Notes under the pieces: model-generated
Told to the model about the DNA's origin: nothing
What the model saw: only the letters and a program-made list of their open reading frames with translations
Database searches by the model: none
Made by a program: the position numbers and the translations under genes
Shown: in pieces, positions 24,574-35,864 of the stretch
Numbering within the stretch: the first letter of the stretch is position 1
Layout: each line of letters starts with the position of its first letter
Source: Balneolaceae bacterium
GTDB taxonomy: Bacteria > Bacteroidota > Rhodothermia > Balneolales > Balneolaceae
Assembly: GCA_007694095.1 (NCBI GenBank)
Contig: RECI01000136.1
Span: 1-44,640, forward strand
Direction: 5' to 3'
Length of the DNA stretch: 44,640 nucleotides

Positions 24574-26040
24574 TTAAGATGTATACGCCCCCAGTTCGGA
24601 GGTTTTCACAGGAGAGAAATCAGGATAAGCCCTGTTGCCATGCTCGGAAATATCAAGGCCATCGGATTCAACAGCCTGGGAAACCCTCACACCCATAACG
24701 GCTTTGATGGCACCAAATACGGCGAAAGAAAAAACAAAGGTTACTGTAAGAATTGCCGTTGTACCGATAAGCTGGGTTACAAAGCTGATACCTGGCACAA
24801 ATATACCTACAGCTAATGTTCCCCAAATTCCGCAAACTCCGTGTACAGATATCGCACCCACTGGGTCATCAAGTTTGAGCCTGTCGAACATAAGAATGGA
24901 AAAAACTACAATGACACCGGCTACGGCGCCAATCACAACGGCACTCATGGGCGAAACTACATCAGCACCGGCAGTAACGCCTACCAGGCCGGCAAGGATG
25001 CCGTTTAATGCCATTGGGGCGTCGAGGCTTTTCATTACAAATTGAGTGGTGATCATCGAGGCAAGCGCACCGGCACAAGCGGCCAGGGCTGTGGTTACAA
25101 AAACAAACGAGACTTCAACAGGGTCGGCGCTCAATACCGATCCGCCATTAAATCCAAACCATCCAATCCAGAGCAGAAATACACCTACTGTGGCAAGCGG
25201 AATGTTGTGAGCCGGAATGGCGAAGATCTTTCCATCCTTAAATTTTCCGCTTCTTGCACCAAGGAGAATCACACAGGCAAGACCCGCTGCACCACCAACA
25301 CCATGAACAAGGGTAGAGCCGGCGAAATCATAAAATCCGAGTTCATCGAGCCAGCCTCCGCCCCAAACCCAGCTTCCGGTAATCGGGTAACTGATAGCGA
25401 GCAGCAATGCCCCAAAAAGCATAAATGCTGAAAGTTTGATACGTCCGGTAACACATCCGGATACAATGGTGGCTGCCGTTGCGGCAAACATGGCCTGGAA
25501 AATAAAATCACTCCATATTGTCATTTGCTCACCATACGCCGGTGTTAACATTCCAACGGGATCTGATGCATCAAAGCCAATGCCAAACCCGCCAAATCCC
25601 AGGAATCCGTTAAAATCCCCTGGATACATTAACTGGAAACCGACAAGAGCGTAAATCAGAATTCCCGTGCAGAGAATAAATACGTTCTTATAGATCACAT
25701 TTACGGCGTTTTTGGATTGGGTAAGCCCGCTTTCTACCGTGGCAAATCCAAGGTGCATCAATAGTACAAGAAAGGCAGCAATTAAAATCCAGAGATTATC
25801 AATTATAAACTTGACATATTCGGGAGAAGCCATAAACTCCTCCATGGTGCTATACACCGATTCATCAGCAGCAGGTGTCGCAACCACTTCCGCCTCTTCT
25901 GTTTCATTCTGGACAACATTCACGATTTCATCGTCTGTTTCCTCCAGATAGGTTTCGACTGCATTCGCATGGTATGCAGCCGCAAAAGTTATCATTGCTA
26001 AAACAAGCAAAAGAATTGTGGCTTTCACAGCTTTATTCAT
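24574..26040 (-). CDS. amt: Amt/Rh-family ammonium transporter with extended N terminus
   Basis: This 488-residue inner-membrane transporter conducts NH4+/NH3. The two pore histidines are in GSTLVHGVGGAAGL and AISVHGVCGIWGTL. Family motifs LGFATVESGLTQSKNAVNVI, GWFGFNGGSVL and the cytoplasmic tail ESDGLDISEHGNRAYPDF are intact. The N terminus is longer than in E. coli AmtB: after the signal-like segment (ATILLLVLAMITFAAAYHANA) there is an acidic linker of about 50 residues (EETDDEIVN, ETEEAEVVATPAADESVY) before the first pore helix. No glnB/glnK lies beside it. The adjacent outer-membrane barrel and the gltBD genes 3.5 kb to the right make this a nitrogen-acquisition cluster. Confidence 0.95.
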   Translation of the reverse strand: MNKAVKATILLLVLAMITFAAAYHANAVETYLEETDDEIVNVVQNETEEAEVVATPAADESVYSTMEEFMASPEYVKFIIDNLWILIAAFLVLLMHLGFATVESGLTQSKNAVNVIYKNVFILCTGILIYALVGFQLMYPGDFNGFLGFGGFGIGFDASDPVGMLTPAYGEQMTIWSDFIFQAMFAATAATIVSGCVTGRIKLSAFMLFGALLLAISYPITGSWVWGGGWLDELGFYDFAGSTLVHGVGGAAGLACVILLGARSGKFKDGKIFAIPAHNIPLATVGVFLLWIGWFGFNGGSVLSADPVEVSFVFVTTALAACAGALASMITTQFVMKSLDAPMALNGILAGLVGVTAGADVVSPMSAVVIGAVAGVIVVFSILMFDRLKLDDPVGAISVHGVCGIWGTLAVGIFVPGISFVTQLIGTTAILTVTFVFSFAVFGAIKAVMGVRVSQAVESDGLDISEHGNRAYPDFSPVKTSELGAYTS

Positions 26041-26393
26041 AAGGCAACATTTAGTTGTAGTTTTTGGTTACCTAAAATTTCTATGTCAAAAATGTTTTTA
26101 GCAATATTTATTTAAGCTTATTTAAATATTTTCATAAATTAATTAATCTATTATAAAAAAGCGCTTTTTGTTATCTTTTGAGTGCCTGATTGTGGTATAT
26201 AAATTTCGCATCTGGAAATTATTTTTAAGAGTACCTCATCTTTTTTGAGAGTGAACAGGTTCTGAGGCAGGAATTTATAGCGAGTGTTAAGTGAGACAAA
26301 TCACCAATATTTTTCGTAATTAGATTGCAGACTTGACGCTTTGCTGAAAAAGGAATAACATTTCAACATAATCCGAATAAAAACTCACTCATT
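26041..26393. other. AT-rich divergent promoter region
   Basis: This 353-bp spacer separates divergent amt and the LolA-like gene. It is very AT-rich and contains the palindrome AAAAAGCGCTTTTT (26156-26169), which could be an operator or a weak terminator. I see no gene. Confidence 0.45.
26333..26361 (+). promoter_or_regulatory. candidate promoter of the LolA-like gene
   Basis: TTGACG (26333-26338) and TAACAT (26356-26361) are separated by 17 bp and lie about 33 bp before the ATG at 26394. The -35 is close to the primary-sigma consensus and the -10 is weaker. The call is by eye only. Confidence 0.35.
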
Positions 26394-27230
26394 ATGAAAA
26401 AAACATTTTGCACTCTATCTCTATTATTCATCATGTTGCTTTACCCGGTAGTGATACTTGCGCAAACACCAGCCGAAATCATGGACAGAATGATTCAATC
26501 GTACAGCAATTCACTTTCTGGAATTGAAACCATGATGGTGGTTACAAAAATGGAAGGTTTAATCGAAACAGATGTACCCGATACCACCTATTACAGAAAA
26601 GTTACCCTTCAGGATGGGGTTCAAACCATGCAGGAAGTAAGCTCAAGCCGTGATACCCCGTCAGCCGATTATCACAGTTTCCAACAAAATTATGATGCAA
26701 TTGTAGAAAACGCCACCTATGAGGGAACCGAAACCATTGATGGACGCAGGGCACATGTATTGCTGGTTGAAGATATATCAGCACTATACCAGGGCGCCGT
26801 TTCCGGCATGGATGACACTGCTGTAGCCCAGGAAGGCGAAGCCATGCGTGGCCGCCTCTACATAGATGCAAACGATTATTTACTGCTGAGAATGAGCTTC
26901 GACATGCAATTCAGCGAAGAATACACCGGTACTTATGATATGAATTTCAAAGACTACCGTAACGTAAATGGAATGCAGTACTCCTTCCTGGCTGAAATGG
27001 TAATTGACGGAATTTCTGAACAATTTTCGGCCGAGGAACTCGCAGAAGCACGGCGCGGACTCCAGGACGCACGCCAGCAGATCGACAATGCTTCCGGTAT
27101 GCAACGCCGAATTCTTGAACGAACACTTCGCGGAACAATTGACCGGCTGGAACGTATGCTCGAAGAAGGTGGCATGACCATGCGCCTCGTAACGCTCGCC
27201 GTTGAAACGAACGTTACAATCCCGGATTAG
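26394..27230 (+). CDS. secreted protein, possible LolA/LolB-like fold
   Basis: This 278-residue protein starts with a signal peptide (LSLLFIMLLYPVVILAQ). The first part (PAEIMDRMIQSYSNSLSGIE, METDVPDTTYY-like strands, GRLYIDANDYLLLRMSFDM) has the succession of short strands and a helix seen in outer-membrane lipoprotein-sorting-like proteins of the LolA fold. The last 60 residues are a charged helical segment (AEELAEARRGLQDARQQIDN, RTLRGTIDRLERMLEEG) that looks like a coiled coil. I do not recognise a specific family. It is monocistronic between a candidate promoter and a clear terminator. Confidence 0.65.
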   Translation: MKKTFCTLSLLFIMLLYPVVILAQTPAEIMDRMIQSYSNSLSGIETMMVVTKMEGLIETDVPDTTYYRKVTLQDGVQTMQEVSSSRDTPSADYHSFQQNYDAIVENATYEGTETIDGRRAHVLLVEDISALYQGAVSGMDDTAVAQEGEAMRGRLYIDANDYLLLRMSFDMQFSEEYTGTYDMNFKDYRNVNGMQYSFLAEMVIDGISEQFSAEELAEARRGLQDARQQIDNASGMQRRILERTLRGTIDRLERMLEEGGMTMRLVTLAVETNVTIPD

Positions 27231-27250
27231 TCAGCCGGGATTTGAACATG

Positions 27251-27286
27251 AGGGCTGTGTGAACGACCGTTTGCACAGCCTTTTTT
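27251..27286 (+). terminator. rho-independent terminator
   Basis: The GGGCTGTG arm and the CACAGCC arm (27274-27280) flank a loop and are followed by six T residues. It lies 21 bp after the stop of the LolA-like gene. Confidence 0.9.
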
Positions 27287-27331
27287 ATACCCATATTACC
27301 AGAGAATTCATAGGTTTTCTCAGGTGATTTT

Positions 27332-27360
27332 TCTGTGCAGATCTGTGCAATCTGTGGCAA
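27332..27360 (+). repeat. solo half-copy of the CTGTGGCAA palindromic repeat
   Basis: This 29-bp segment, ending ATCTGTGCAATCTGTGGCAA, matches the right half of the repeats bounding the GxxExxY gene with three substitutions. The left half is missing. It lies between a terminator and the M50 gene, 9.8 kb from the GxxExxY unit. Confidence 0.75.
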
Positions 27361-27437
27361 TAAACCCTCTACCCACAATTATTCCCGTAAAATCTCTATT
27401 TTAAAAGAGAAATACTGATATAATAATTGTTAGCCGA

Positions 27438-28532
27438 ATGAGCTCATCACTAAATCTTGGCAACTATGCCGGTATCAGGGTCCAGATACACTGGACTTTT
27501 TGGCTGCTCTTCCTTTTTATCGGTTTCCTTGTTTATTCGCAGGGTGGTTCATGGGAAACGCTCTTTTGGCATAGCCTGTTTATTATCACCATTTTTTTAT
27601 GTGTTGTGCTCCACGAGTTTGGCCACGCGCTTACTGCACGAAAATTTGGTATTGGCACACGAAATATCACCCTTTTGCCAATTGGGGGTGTAGCCAACCT
27701 TAAAAAGGTACCTGAAAATCCAAAAGATGAATTCTGGATCGCGGTTGCTGGACCAGCGGTCAACATTGTAATTGCCGGTTTTCTGTTTTTTTTCGTTTCA
27801 GTGGATACCTATGCCTCAATGGATGCTGAAACACTTCAGGAAGAGCTGGGCAGTATTACATCCGGCAATTTTCTTTTTTATCTGTTTATGGCCAACATTG
27901 CACTCGTTCTTTTTAACATGATCCCTGCATTCCCGATGGATGGCGGGCGGGTATTCAGGTCGCTGCTTGCCATGAAACTTGGCCGCGTGGAAGCTACCAG
28001 GATAGCCGCTGGTCTTGGCAAGTTCCTGGCCGTTTTCTTTTTCCTATTTGGGCTGTTTTACAATATCCTGCTGGCTGTTATTGCCGTATTTATCTGGTTT
28101 GGAGCACATTCAGAAAATATCATGATTCAGCAGATTGACATGATGGACGGGTACAAAATCCGGGATGCCATGATTACAGAGTTTTCTGTTTTACATCCCG
28201 ACAAGAGTCTTGGCTATGCCGTTGACAGAATATTGGCCACTACTGAACAGGATTTTATTGTGATGGAACAGGACAGGATAGCGGGAATTCTTTATATGGC
28301 CGATCTTGCCGCCGCATTAAAAACCAGGGGCAGAAACGCTTTAATCCGGGATGTAATAGACACCGATTTTTTTATTCTCAAAACAGACGAGCCGCTCTAT
28401 TCCGCCTACAGAAAACTAAAAAGAGATAACCGCAATTTCTTCCCGGTTACAGAGCACGAACGCCTGGTTGGTGTACTTGATATGAACAACATCAACGAGT
28501 TTTTAACTTTCAGGTCGGCGTTTGATTATTAA
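27438..28532 (+). CDS. site-2 protease (M50 family) with C-terminal CBS pair
   Basis: This 364-residue intramembrane zinc metalloprotease has HExxH at residues 59-63 (VVLHEFGHALTARKFG). The third ligand is in the NMIPAFPMDGGRVFRSLLA motif near residue 168. About six hydrophobic segments precede residue 235. Two CBS motifs follow (VLHPDKSLGYAVDRILATT and YRKLKRDNRNFFPVTEHERL), which usually bind adenine nucleotides and gate activity. This corresponds to the SpoIVFB-like group III of site-2 proteases, not to RseP, which has PDZ domains. Substrates are not predictable. It converges on mscL across a shared terminator. Confidence 0.93.
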   Translation: MSSSLNLGNYAGIRVQIHWTFWLLFLFIGFLVYSQGGSWETLFWHSLFIITIFLCVVLHEFGHALTARKFGIGTRNITLLPIGGVANLKKVPENPKDEFWIAVAGPAVNIVIAGFLFFFVSVDTYASMDAETLQEELGSITSGNFLFYLFMANIALVLFNMIPAFPMDGGRVFRSLLAMKLGRVEATRIAAGLGKFLAVFFFLFGLFYNILLAVIAVFIWFGAHSENIMIQQIDMMDGYKIRDAMITEFSVLHPDKSLGYAVDRILATTEQDFIVMEQDRIAGILYMADLAAALKTRGRNALIRDVIDTDFFILKTDEPLYSAYRKLKRDNRNFFPVTEHERLVGVLDMNNINEFLTFRSAFDY

Positions 28533-28533
28533 A

Positions 28534-28561
28534 AAGCCTGTATCGTCTAAAATACAGGCTT
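28534..28561. terminator. bidirectional terminator between the M50 protease and mscL
   Basis: Perfect 10-bp arms AAGCCTGTAT and ATACAGGCTT enclose an 8-base loop between two converging genes. There are five A residues on the left for leftward transcripts and TTAA on the right. Confidence 0.82.
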
Positions 28562-28571
28562 AACTTAAGGT

Positions 28572-28970
28572 CTATTTCTTGAGTAAATCCCGAATTTCGG
28601 TAAGAAGTTTTTCCTGTGCAGGTGGTTCTGCCGGTGCAGCAGGTTTTTCCTCTTCTTTCTTGCGTGCCTTCTCAAAAGCTTTTATTACCAAAAAAATGGC
28701 AAAGGCTATGATGAGAAAATCTACAAGAGTCTGGATAAATACACCATAATTGATGGTAACTGCCTCAACCTCGGCAGTTGCCTGCTGAATGGTAAGAACC
28801 AGGTCAGAAAAATCAACGCCACCCAGCAGTATCCCGATTGGCGGCATTAATACATCATTCACAAATGAGGTCACAATTCTACCGAATGCCGCACCGATCA
28901 CAACGGCAACGGCAAGGTCAAGAACATTCCCTCGCATGATGAAACTTTTAAAATCATTGACTAAGCTCAT
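28572..28970 (-). CDS. mscL: large-conductance mechanosensitive channel
   Basis: This 132-residue protein matches MscL along its whole length: the N-terminal helix ([20 protein letters not shown]), TM1 with [20 protein letters not shown], the GGVDFSDLV loop, TM2 ([20 protein letters not shown]) and a C-terminal cytoplasmic bundle ending [11 protein letters not shown]. It opens under membrane tension during hypo-osmotic shock. An Ala/Pro/Glu-rich linker ([17 protein letters not shown]) precedes the bundle, as in many MscL proteins. Its own promoter should lie in the 600-bp gap upstream. Confidence 0.97.
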   Translation of the reverse strand: MSLVNDFKSFIMRGNVLDLAVAVVIGAAFGRIVTSFVNDVLMPPIGILLGGVDFSDLVLTIQQATAEVEAVTINYGVFIQTLVDFLIIAFAIFLVIKAFEKARKKEEEKPAAPAEPPAQEKLLTEIRDLLKK

Positions 28971-29599
28971 ATAGTTTTTCTAGGTTAGTTTAGGTTTAAC
29001 TGCATTGTATTTTTGAAATGTAACTGAATCATTTTGAATAATGCCACCAAAACTTTAAAAAATATAGTTGATTCTCCTTACCGATCAAGACAGCCGGGAA
29101 ACCGAAAATGTCTAAATGACGGATTGACAAACGGTGGTTACCCAAACCCTTTTCACCAGGCCGAAAAGAAAATTTTCCGCGAAAACCTGCCAGAGTGCGA
29201 ACGATAGTGAGCTCCTGGCAGAGTTAGAGCGGGTGATAGTGAGCTCTTGCCCGGTCACTGTGCTATCGTGTGCACACATCTTTTTAAACAAATTGGTACT
29301 ACAATGTATTTTGCCATTGGCATCCCGATGGGGATTTAAAGATCTGAAATATTTATGCCCGATATAGCTTTTCATGCACAAAAAGCAGTTACATTCTTTG
29401 AATCATTTATAAGAAAATTTATCAAAATGATCAGATCAGTCAACTTTTATACAGATTGCCAATGATTCAATGTGGGGAATATGAGCTGTTGAGTTAATTG
29501 TAACCGCTTCCAGACCTGATCCAAAATTATTTGCCCAAAAATGGCTTTTAAACTAAGTTATTATTTTAAAAATGCCCCAAAATCTTAATACATTTCTAT
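28971..29599. other. 629-bp spacer upstream of gltB with short direct repeats
   Basis: No gene is supported. The sequence GATAGTGAGCTC occurs twice, at 29203-29214 and 29235-29246, 32 bp apart. The CTGCCAG at 29187-29193 pairs with the CTGGCAG at 29215-29221. The single leftward frame of 89 codons (29112-29381) has low coding character. The last 150 bp are AT-rich and presumably hold the gltB promoter. Confidence 0.45.
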
Positions 29600-32500
29600 A
29601 TGAATATGACAGGCTTGAATGGCCCTCCGGGAAAACAAGGATTATATAATCCTGATCATGAACACGATGCTTGTGGTATCGGCTTTGTAGTAAATATAAA
29701 AGGCAAACAATCTAACACGATTGTAAAACAAGCTCTTACTGTGTTGCGTAATCTTGACCACCGCGGAGCTACAGGCAGTGAGCCCGATTCAGGTGACGGC
29801 GCCGGTATACTGATGCAAATTCCCCACAGGTTTTTCAAGAAATCGTGTGAAGGATTGGGTATTGAGCTTCCCGAACGCGGCAAGTATGGCGTGGGTATGT
29901 TTTTTTTCCCGGGCGACAGAGAAGACAGACGACCGTGTGAAAAGGTGGTTGAAAAAATTGTCCGTGAAGAAGGACAGGAAATTCTTGGATGGAGGAAAGT
30001 TCAAACCGACAATTTTCGTCTCGGGAAAACTGCAAAAGACTCAGAACCTTCTGTACGCCAATTGTTCATCGGGCGCAGTGATGATCTGGAAACCGAACTC
30101 GATTTTGAGCGAAAACTTTTCCTGATCAGGCGCCGGATTACACGGGCTATTGAACAGACTGATCTTAAGATTAAAGAAAAAGATTTTTTCTATGCAGTCA
30201 GTTTCTCCTGCAGAACCATTATTTATAAGGGAATGCTGACTCCAAAACAATTGGAAAGATATTATACGGATCTCCAGAGTTCGGATATGGAATCGGCATT
30301 GGCTTTGGTTCACTCCCGGTTCAGCACAAATACCTTTCCAAGCTGGAAACTGGCTCATCCTTATCGATATCTGATTCATAATGGGGAGATTAATACCCTT
30401 AGAGGAAACGAAAACTGGATGCGTGCCCGGGAAAGTTTGTTTGCTTCTGAACTGTTCGGTGATGATTTGAAAAATATCCTTCCGATAATTCAGGAGAACG
30501 GCAGCGACTCGGCTAAATTTGACAACTGTCTGGAGTTTCTCACACTAAGTGGCAGGTCTCTTCCCCATGTAATGATGATGATGATCCCTGAACCCTGGGA
30601 GAAGCATAAAAGCATGGATCCGGACAAACGTGCTTTTTACGAATATCATAGCTGCCTGATGGAACCGTGGGACGGTCCCGCCTCCATCGCTTTTACAGAC
30701 GGCAAAGTTGTAGGCGCTACCCTCGACCGGAATGGCCTTCGCCCATCGCGTTATTATGTAACCCGCGATGATATCGTTGTTTTGGCTTCCGAAGTCGGGG
30801 TACTTGATATTCCCGAAGAAGATGTGATCCAAAAAGAACGTCTCCAACCCGGCCGAATGCTGCTGATTGATACGGAAAAAGGGAGAATTATCAGTGACGA
30901 AGAGATCAAAAAAGAGATATCAACTGAACATCCTTATGGTGAATGGGTAAAAGATAACCTGGTGAAATTTGATAAGGTAACAGAAGAACTTACTTTCACT
31001 GAACCCGACCTTACTCATGACGAAGTGGTTCACCGGCAAAAAGTATTCGGATATACCTACGAAGACCTAAAGGTGAATGTAGGCCCTATGGCTGAAAATA
31101 TGCTTCAGCCTGTGGGCGCAATGGGAAATGATGCGCCTATAGCCGTGCTTTCTAACCAGCCGCAGTTATTGTATAATTATTTTAAACAGTTGTTTGCGCA
31201 GGTAACAAATCCGCCGATCGATCCGATACGCGAGGAACTGATTACTTCAACGGAAACGATACTTGGTTCCCAGGGGAATATTTTGGATCCCGTCCCCGAA
31301 AGCTGCCGGCAAATTGAATTAACCTCTCCGGTTCTGACCAATGAGGAGATGGGGCAGTTGCGAGGTCTTAAACTCACAGGTTTCAAATCCAAAACACTGC
31401 CAATACTTTTCAAAGCCGGTTCCGGCGGTAAAGGGCTGGAAAAATCACTCGATAAATTATTTGAATCGGCCGATAAAGCAATCAAAGACGGTGTCAATAT
31501 CCTCATCTTATCCGATAAAGATTTTGATCCGTACCATATCCCGATTCCGGCATTGCTGGCAGTAGCCGGCCTGCACCACCATTTGGTCCGTTCGGGAACC
31601 CGCACTAAAGTAGGCATTGTACTTGAATCCGGCGAACCCCGTGAAACTCACCATTTTTGTACACTGATTGGCTATGGAGTGGATGCGGTAAATCCTTATT
31701 TGGCATACGAAAGTCTTTATGATTTAATTAACCGTGGTTATATCGAGGGTATCAACTATAAACGTGCAGTGAAAGGATACAACAAGGCGGTTGTTAAAGG
31801 AATCGTCAAAGTGATGTCCAAAATGGGAATTTCTACGATAAAATCGTACCGCGGTGCCCAAATATTTGAAGCACTAGGACTCGGGCAGGAATTAATTGAC
31901 AAATATTTCACCTGGACTGATTCCCCAGTCGGAGGAATCGGGCTCGATGAAATTGCCAAAGAAGCAGAAATGCGGCACAAAAAAGCTTATCCCGCTATCC
32001 GGCTGAACGGACAGGTTCTGGATGAAGGTGGCCAATACAGTTGGCGTAAAAACGGGGAGTTTCACATGTATAGCCCTACAACGGTCCATACGCTCCAGTT
32101 TGCCAGTAAAACCGGCGATTATCAGTTGTATAAGAAATATGCAAAGCTGGTTGATGATCAATTTGACCCGCCTCCAACACTGAGGCATTTACTGGATTTC
32201 AACTTTGCAGAGAACCCGATCCCGATTGATGAAGTTGAATCCGTGGAATCCATTTGTAAACGGTTTAAGACCGGGGCCATGTCGTACGGCTCAATCAGTG
32301 AGGAGACCCATGAGGCACTGGCTATTGCCATGAACCGGATTGGCGGAAAAAGCAATACGGGTGAAGGTGGTGAAGATCCCGGACGGTATACTCCTGACCT
32401 CAACGGCGATTCCCGGAATAGTGCCATTAAACAGGTTGCATCCGGACGATTCGGAGTAACAAGTGAATATCTTACCCAGGGTAATGAGATACAGATCAAA

Positions 32501-34216
32501 ATGGCTCAGGGTGCCAAGCCCGGTGAGGGTGGAGAATTGCCGGGACGTAAAGTGTACCCGTGGATTGCCAGGGTACGGCTTTCAACTCCCGGCGTCGGGC
32601 TGATATCGCCTCCCCCACACCATGATATCTACTCAATTGAGGATCTTGCTCAACTGATTCACGACCTAAAAAATGCGAACAACAAAGCCAGGATCAATGT
32701 AAAGCTTGTCTCCCTGAGAGGGGTAGGCACCATTGCAGCAGGTGTGGCGAAAGGACATGCCGATGTCATACTCATCAGCGGTCACGATGGAGGCACAGGG
32801 GCTTCACCGCAAACCAGTATCAAACACGCAGGGTTGCCATGGGAGCTCGGCCTGGCCGAAACTCATCAAACACTGGTGCTGAACAACCTTCGCAGCCGGG
32901 TGGTGCTGGAAACAGACGGGCAAATTAAAACCGGCCGTGATATTGCCATTGCAGCCCTTCTTGGAGCTGAAGAATACGGTTTCGGCACAAGTGCATTGAT
33001 AACGTTGGGTTGTATAATGATGCGTGTATGTCATCTGGATACCTGCCCGGTTGGCGTTGCGACCCAAAATCCTGAACTGCGCCATCAATTTCAAGGAGAT
33101 CCGCAATATGTGGTGAATTTTATGAAATTCGTTGCCCGGGATTTGAGAGAGTATATGGCACAACTTGGATTCCGTACCATAGATGAAATGATCGGCCGTA
33201 CCGATAAGCTCAAACAGCGCAAAACTGACCACTGGAAAGGGAAACATCTTGACCTTTCACCGATTCTCTATAAACCGGAAGTGGGTGATGAAATTGGCAT
33301 CCGGTGCCTGATTAAGCAAGATCACGGGCTGGAAAATTCACTTGATGTTCAGACGTTGATGGACATTTGCGAACCTGCACTTACAAATTCAGAGCCCGTT
33401 AAAGTGAAGCTGCCTATAAGAAATATCAACAGGGTTGTTGGTACAATTGTGGGCAGTGAAGTCACCCGCCGTTTCGGCCGTAAAGGGTTGCCCGAAAATA
33501 CAATTCACCTGAAGTTCAAGGGGTCAGCAGGCCAGAGTTTTGGGGCATTTGTACCAAATGGCATGACCCTTGAACTGGAAGGAGATGCCAACGACTATTT
33601 TGGCAAGGGGTTGTCGGGTGGCAAACTCATTCTTTACCCGAATGAAGTAGCCAATTTTAAACCCGAGAAAAACATCATCGTCGGAAATGTCTCTTTATAC
33701 GGTTCAACAAGTGGTGAAGCCTATATCCGCGGAATGGCAGGTGAGCGGTTTTGTGTGAGAAACAGCGGTGTGAGGGCTGTTGTGGAAGCTGTTGGCGATC
33801 ATGCTTGTGAATATATGACAGGAGGCCGTGTAGTTGTGCTGGGATCCACTGGCCGTAACTTCGCTGCCGGAATGTCGGGTGGTATTGCTTATGTTCTGGA
33901 CCAGGAAGGTACTTTTGAGAATTTCTGTAACACGGAGATGGTGTTCCTGGAACGCCTTGAAAATGAAGAGGAAATTCGTGAAGTGGAACAGATGATTCGC
34001 AAACACTCCGACTATACTGACAGCAATATGGGCTGGAAGGTTCTGGCTAAGTGGGATGAGATGGTTCATAAATTTGTCAAGGTCATGCCAAAAGACTACA
34101 AGCGAATGAGGGAATCCATCGATGAATCAATAAGAAACGGGCTTAGCGGTGAAGATGCTGAGATGGAAGCTTTCATTAATAATAAGGATAATAAAGCACG
34201 GCAAGCCGGAAATTAA
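29600..34216 (+). CDS. gltB: glutamate synthase large (alpha) subunit
   Basis: This 1538-residue enzyme subunit transfers the glutamine amide to 2-oxoglutarate. A short propeptide ends before the catalytic N-terminal Cys in [10 protein letters not shown] (glutamine amidotransferase class II). The central domain, an FMN-binding TIM barrel (about residues 830-1200, with [20 protein letters not shown]) and the C-terminal GXGXG beta helix ([20 protein letters not shown]) all follow in order. The [3Fe-4S] ligands fit C-x5-C-x4-C in [12 protein letters not shown], near residue 1137. Together with gltD 114 bp downstream it forms the NADPH-type GOGAT. Spacing suggests one transcript. Confidence 0.98.
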   Translation: MNMTGLNGPPGKQGLYNPDHEHDACGIGFVVNIKGKQSNTIVKQALTVLRNLDHRGATGSEPDSGDGAGILMQIPHRFFKKSCEGLGIELPERGKYGVGMFFFPGDREDRRPCEKVVEKIVREEGQEILGWRKVQTDNFRLGKTAKDSEPSVRQLFIGRSDDLETELDFERKLFLIRRRITRAIEQTDLKIKEKDFFYAVSFSCRTIIYKGMLTPKQLERYYTDLQSSDMESALALVHSRFSTNTFPSWKLAHPYRYLIHNGEINTLRGNENWMRARESLFASELFGDDLKNILPIIQENGSDSAKFDNCLEFLTLSGRSLPHVMMMMIPEPWEKHKSMDPDKRAFYEYHSCLMEPWDGPASIAFTDGKVVGATLDRNGLRPSRYYVTRDDIVVLASEVGVLDIPEEDVIQKERLQPGRMLLIDTEKGRIISDEEIKKEISTEHPYGEWVKDNLVKFDKVTEELTFTEPDLTHDEVVHRQKVFGYTYEDLKVNVGPMAENMLQPVGAMGNDAPIAVLSNQPQLLYNYFKQLFAQVTNPPIDPIREELITSTETILGSQGNILDPVPESCRQIELTSPVLTNEEMGQLRGLKLTGFKSKTLPILFKAGSGGKGLEKSLDKLFESADKAIKDGVNILILSDKDFDPYHIPIPALLAVAGLHHHLVRSGTRTKVGIVLESGEPRETHHFCTLIGYGVDAVNPYLAYESLYDLINRGYIEGINYKRAVKGYNKAVVKGIVKVMSKMGISTIKSYRGAQIFEALGLGQELIDKYFTWTDSPVGGIGLDEIAKEAEMRHKKAYPAIRLNGQVLDEGGQYSWRKNGEFHMYSPTTVHTLQFASKTGDYQLYKKYAKLVDDQFDPPPTLRHLLDFNFAENPIPIDEVESVESICKRFKTGAMSYGSISEETHEALAIAMNRIGGKSNTGEGGEDPGRYTPDLNGDSRNSAIKQVASGRFGVTSEYLTQGNEIQIKMAQGAKPGEGGELPGRKVYPWIARVRLSTPGVGLISPPPHHDIYSIEDLAQLIHDLKNANNKARINVKLVSLRGVGTIAAGVAKGHADVILISGHDGGTGASPQTSIKHAGLPWELGLAETHQTLVLNNLRSRVVLETDGQIKTGRDIAIAALLGAEEYGFGTSALITLGCIMMRVCHLDTCPVGVATQNPELRHQFQGDPQYVVNFMKFVARDLREYMAQLGFRTIDEMIGRTDKLKQRKTDHWKGKHLDLSPILYKPEVGDEIGIRCLIKQDHGLENSLDVQTLMDICEPALTNSEPVKVKLPIRNINRVVGTIVGSEVTRRFGRKGLPENTIHLKFKGSAGQSFGAFVPNGMTLELEGDANDYFGKGLSGGKLILYPNEVANFKPEKNIIVGNVSLYGSTSGEAYIRGMAGERFCVRNSGVRAVVEAVGDHACEYMTGGRVVVLGSTGRNFAAGMSGGIAYVLDQEGTFENFCNTEMVFLERLENEEEIREVEQMIRKHSDYTDSNMGWKVLAKWDEMVHKFVKVMPKDYKRMRESIDESIRNGLSGEDAEMEAFINNKDNKARQAGN

Positions 34217-34330
34217 CGAGTGGAGTTTTGAACCTCACCCTTTCCTTCCTCATGATATGTGGTAAAAGGTATATGAGCGGGTCAGTTTTCCGGATTACAG
34301 AAACGTTAAAGAACACAACTTTTATAGATT

Positions 34331-35815
34331 ATGGGTAAAATAACCGGTTTTATGGAGTTTGAACGCAAATCCACTCCATACCAGAAACCTGCAGAAAGGC
34401 TGAAAAACTGGAATGAGTTTTATGAACCTTTGTCTGAAGCAGAACTGCGGAAGCAAGGGGCCCGCTGTATGGATTGCGGAATACCTTTTTGCCAGACTGG
34501 ATCTGAACTCAATGGTCAATCGCTGGGATGCCCTGTATACAACCTGATCCCTGAATGGAACGACCTGGTTTACCGGGGCAAATGGGAAGATGCCCTGCAC
34601 CGTCTTCATAAAACCAATAATTTCCCTGAATTTACGGGACGGGTTTGCCCTGCTCCCTGTGAGGGCTCCTGCGTGCTGGGCATCACTCATCCGCCTGTTG
34701 CCATTAAAAGCATCGAACAGGCAATTATTGATAAAGGATTTGAGGAGGGATGGGTCGTGGCACAGCCGCCTCTAAAGAGGACGGGCAAATCAATCGGGGT
34801 TGTTGGATCCGGTCCGGCAGGATTAGCCGCCGCTGCTCAGTTGAATAAGGCAGGCCATAAGGTTACGGTTTATGAAAGGGCAGATCGGATCGGGGGACTG
34901 CTGACCTATGGCATTCCCAATATGAAACTGGATAAGTCTGTTGTACAACGACGTGTGGATCTGCTTTCTGAAGAAGGGATTGAATTTGTTACTGACACCG
35001 AAATCGGAACGGACATACCGGCTGCCGCACTTAAGAAAAAACATGATGCATTAATCCTTGCCGGGGGTGCCGCAAAACCGAGAGATCTGCCGATTGAGGG
35101 GAGGGATCTGAATGGAATCCACTTTGCTATGGAGTTTCTGCAGGCCGATACTAAAAGCATGCTGGATTCCGGCCATCAAGATGGTCTATTTATCACTGCA
35201 AAAGACAAAAACGTTATAGTAATTGGCGGGGGAGATACCGGCACCGATTGTGTGAGTACCTCAATGCGACATAACTGCAAGAATGTTACACAATTTGAAA
35301 TACTTCCCAAGCCTCCCGACCATCGCTCCATGGATAATCCCTGGCCTCAATGGCCAAACATTTACAAAGTAGATTATGGGCAGGAAGAAGCGAAATCGGT
35401 ATTCGGTGATGATCCGCGCCAATACCAGGTGATGACCAAAAAATTTACCGGTGATGGCAACGGGAATGTCAAAGAGCTTCATACCGTTCAGATCGAATGG
35501 GTAAAAGATGAAAACGGCCGCAAAATGCCAAATGAAATTGAAGGGACAGAAAAGGTTTGGAAAGCTGACCTTGTGCTGCTGTCAATGGGTTTTTTGGGGC
35601 CGGAAAGCCCGTTGCTCGATCAGCTTGAAGTAGAAAAAGACAACCGGTCTAATGCCAGGGCAGAATACGGTTCCTTTCATACTAATATAGAAGGTGTATT
35701 TGCTGCGGGTGATATGCGAAGGGGACAAAGCCTGGTTGTCTGGGCAATCAATGAAGGCCGTGGAGCCGCCCGGGAATGCGATCGCTGGCTGATGGGAAGT
35801 ACAGAGCTGCCTTGA
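34331..35815 (+). CDS. gltD: glutamate synthase small (beta) subunit
   Basis: This 494-residue FAD protein passes electrons from NADPH to the large subunit. N-terminal cysteines for two [4Fe-4S] clusters are seen in [12 protein letters not shown] and [14 protein letters not shown]. The FAD site is [20 protein letters not shown] (about residues 156-175), the NADPH site is [19 protein letters not shown], and the C-terminal FAD contact is [19 protein letters not shown]. Length and order match GltD. It is followed by a palindromic AGGATT repeat and not by another gene of the operon. Confidence 0.98.
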   Translation: MGKITGFMEFERKSTPYQKPAERLKNWNEFYEPLSEAELRKQGARCMDCGIPFCQTGSELNGQSLGCPVYNLIPEWNDLVYRGKWEDALHRLHKTNNFPEFTGRVCPAPCEGSCVLGITHPPVAIKSIEQAIIDKGFEEGWVVAQPPLKRTGKSIGVVGSGPAGLAAAAQLNKAGHKVTVYERADRIGGLLTYGIPNMKLDKSVVQRRVDLLSEEGIEFVTDTEIGTDIPAAALKKKHDALILAGGAAKPRDLPIEGRDLNGIHFAMEFLQADTKSMLDSGHQDGLFITAKDKNVIVIGGGDTGTDCVSTSMRHNCKNVTQFEILPKPPDHRSMDNPWPQWPNIYKVDYGQEEAKSVFGDDPRQYQVMTKKFTGDGNGNVKELHTVQIEWVKDENGRKMPNEIEGTEKVWKADLVLLSMGFLGPESPLLDQLEVEKDNRSNARAEYGSFHTNIEGVFAAGDMRRGQSLVVWAINEGRGAARECDRWLMGSTELP

Positions 35816-35864
35816 CAGGCCGATAAATGCTTCAAACTGATGGCCAATTTCATCCACATTGTCA

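Noticed and set aside
23780-26040. Shadow frames of over 100 codons on the opposite strand within amt
   Set aside because: Antisense frames in a strongly conserved gene, with no motifs of their own.
29112-29381. 89-codon leftward frame upstream of gltB
   Set aside because: It spans short direct repeats, has low coding character and shows no recognisable motif.
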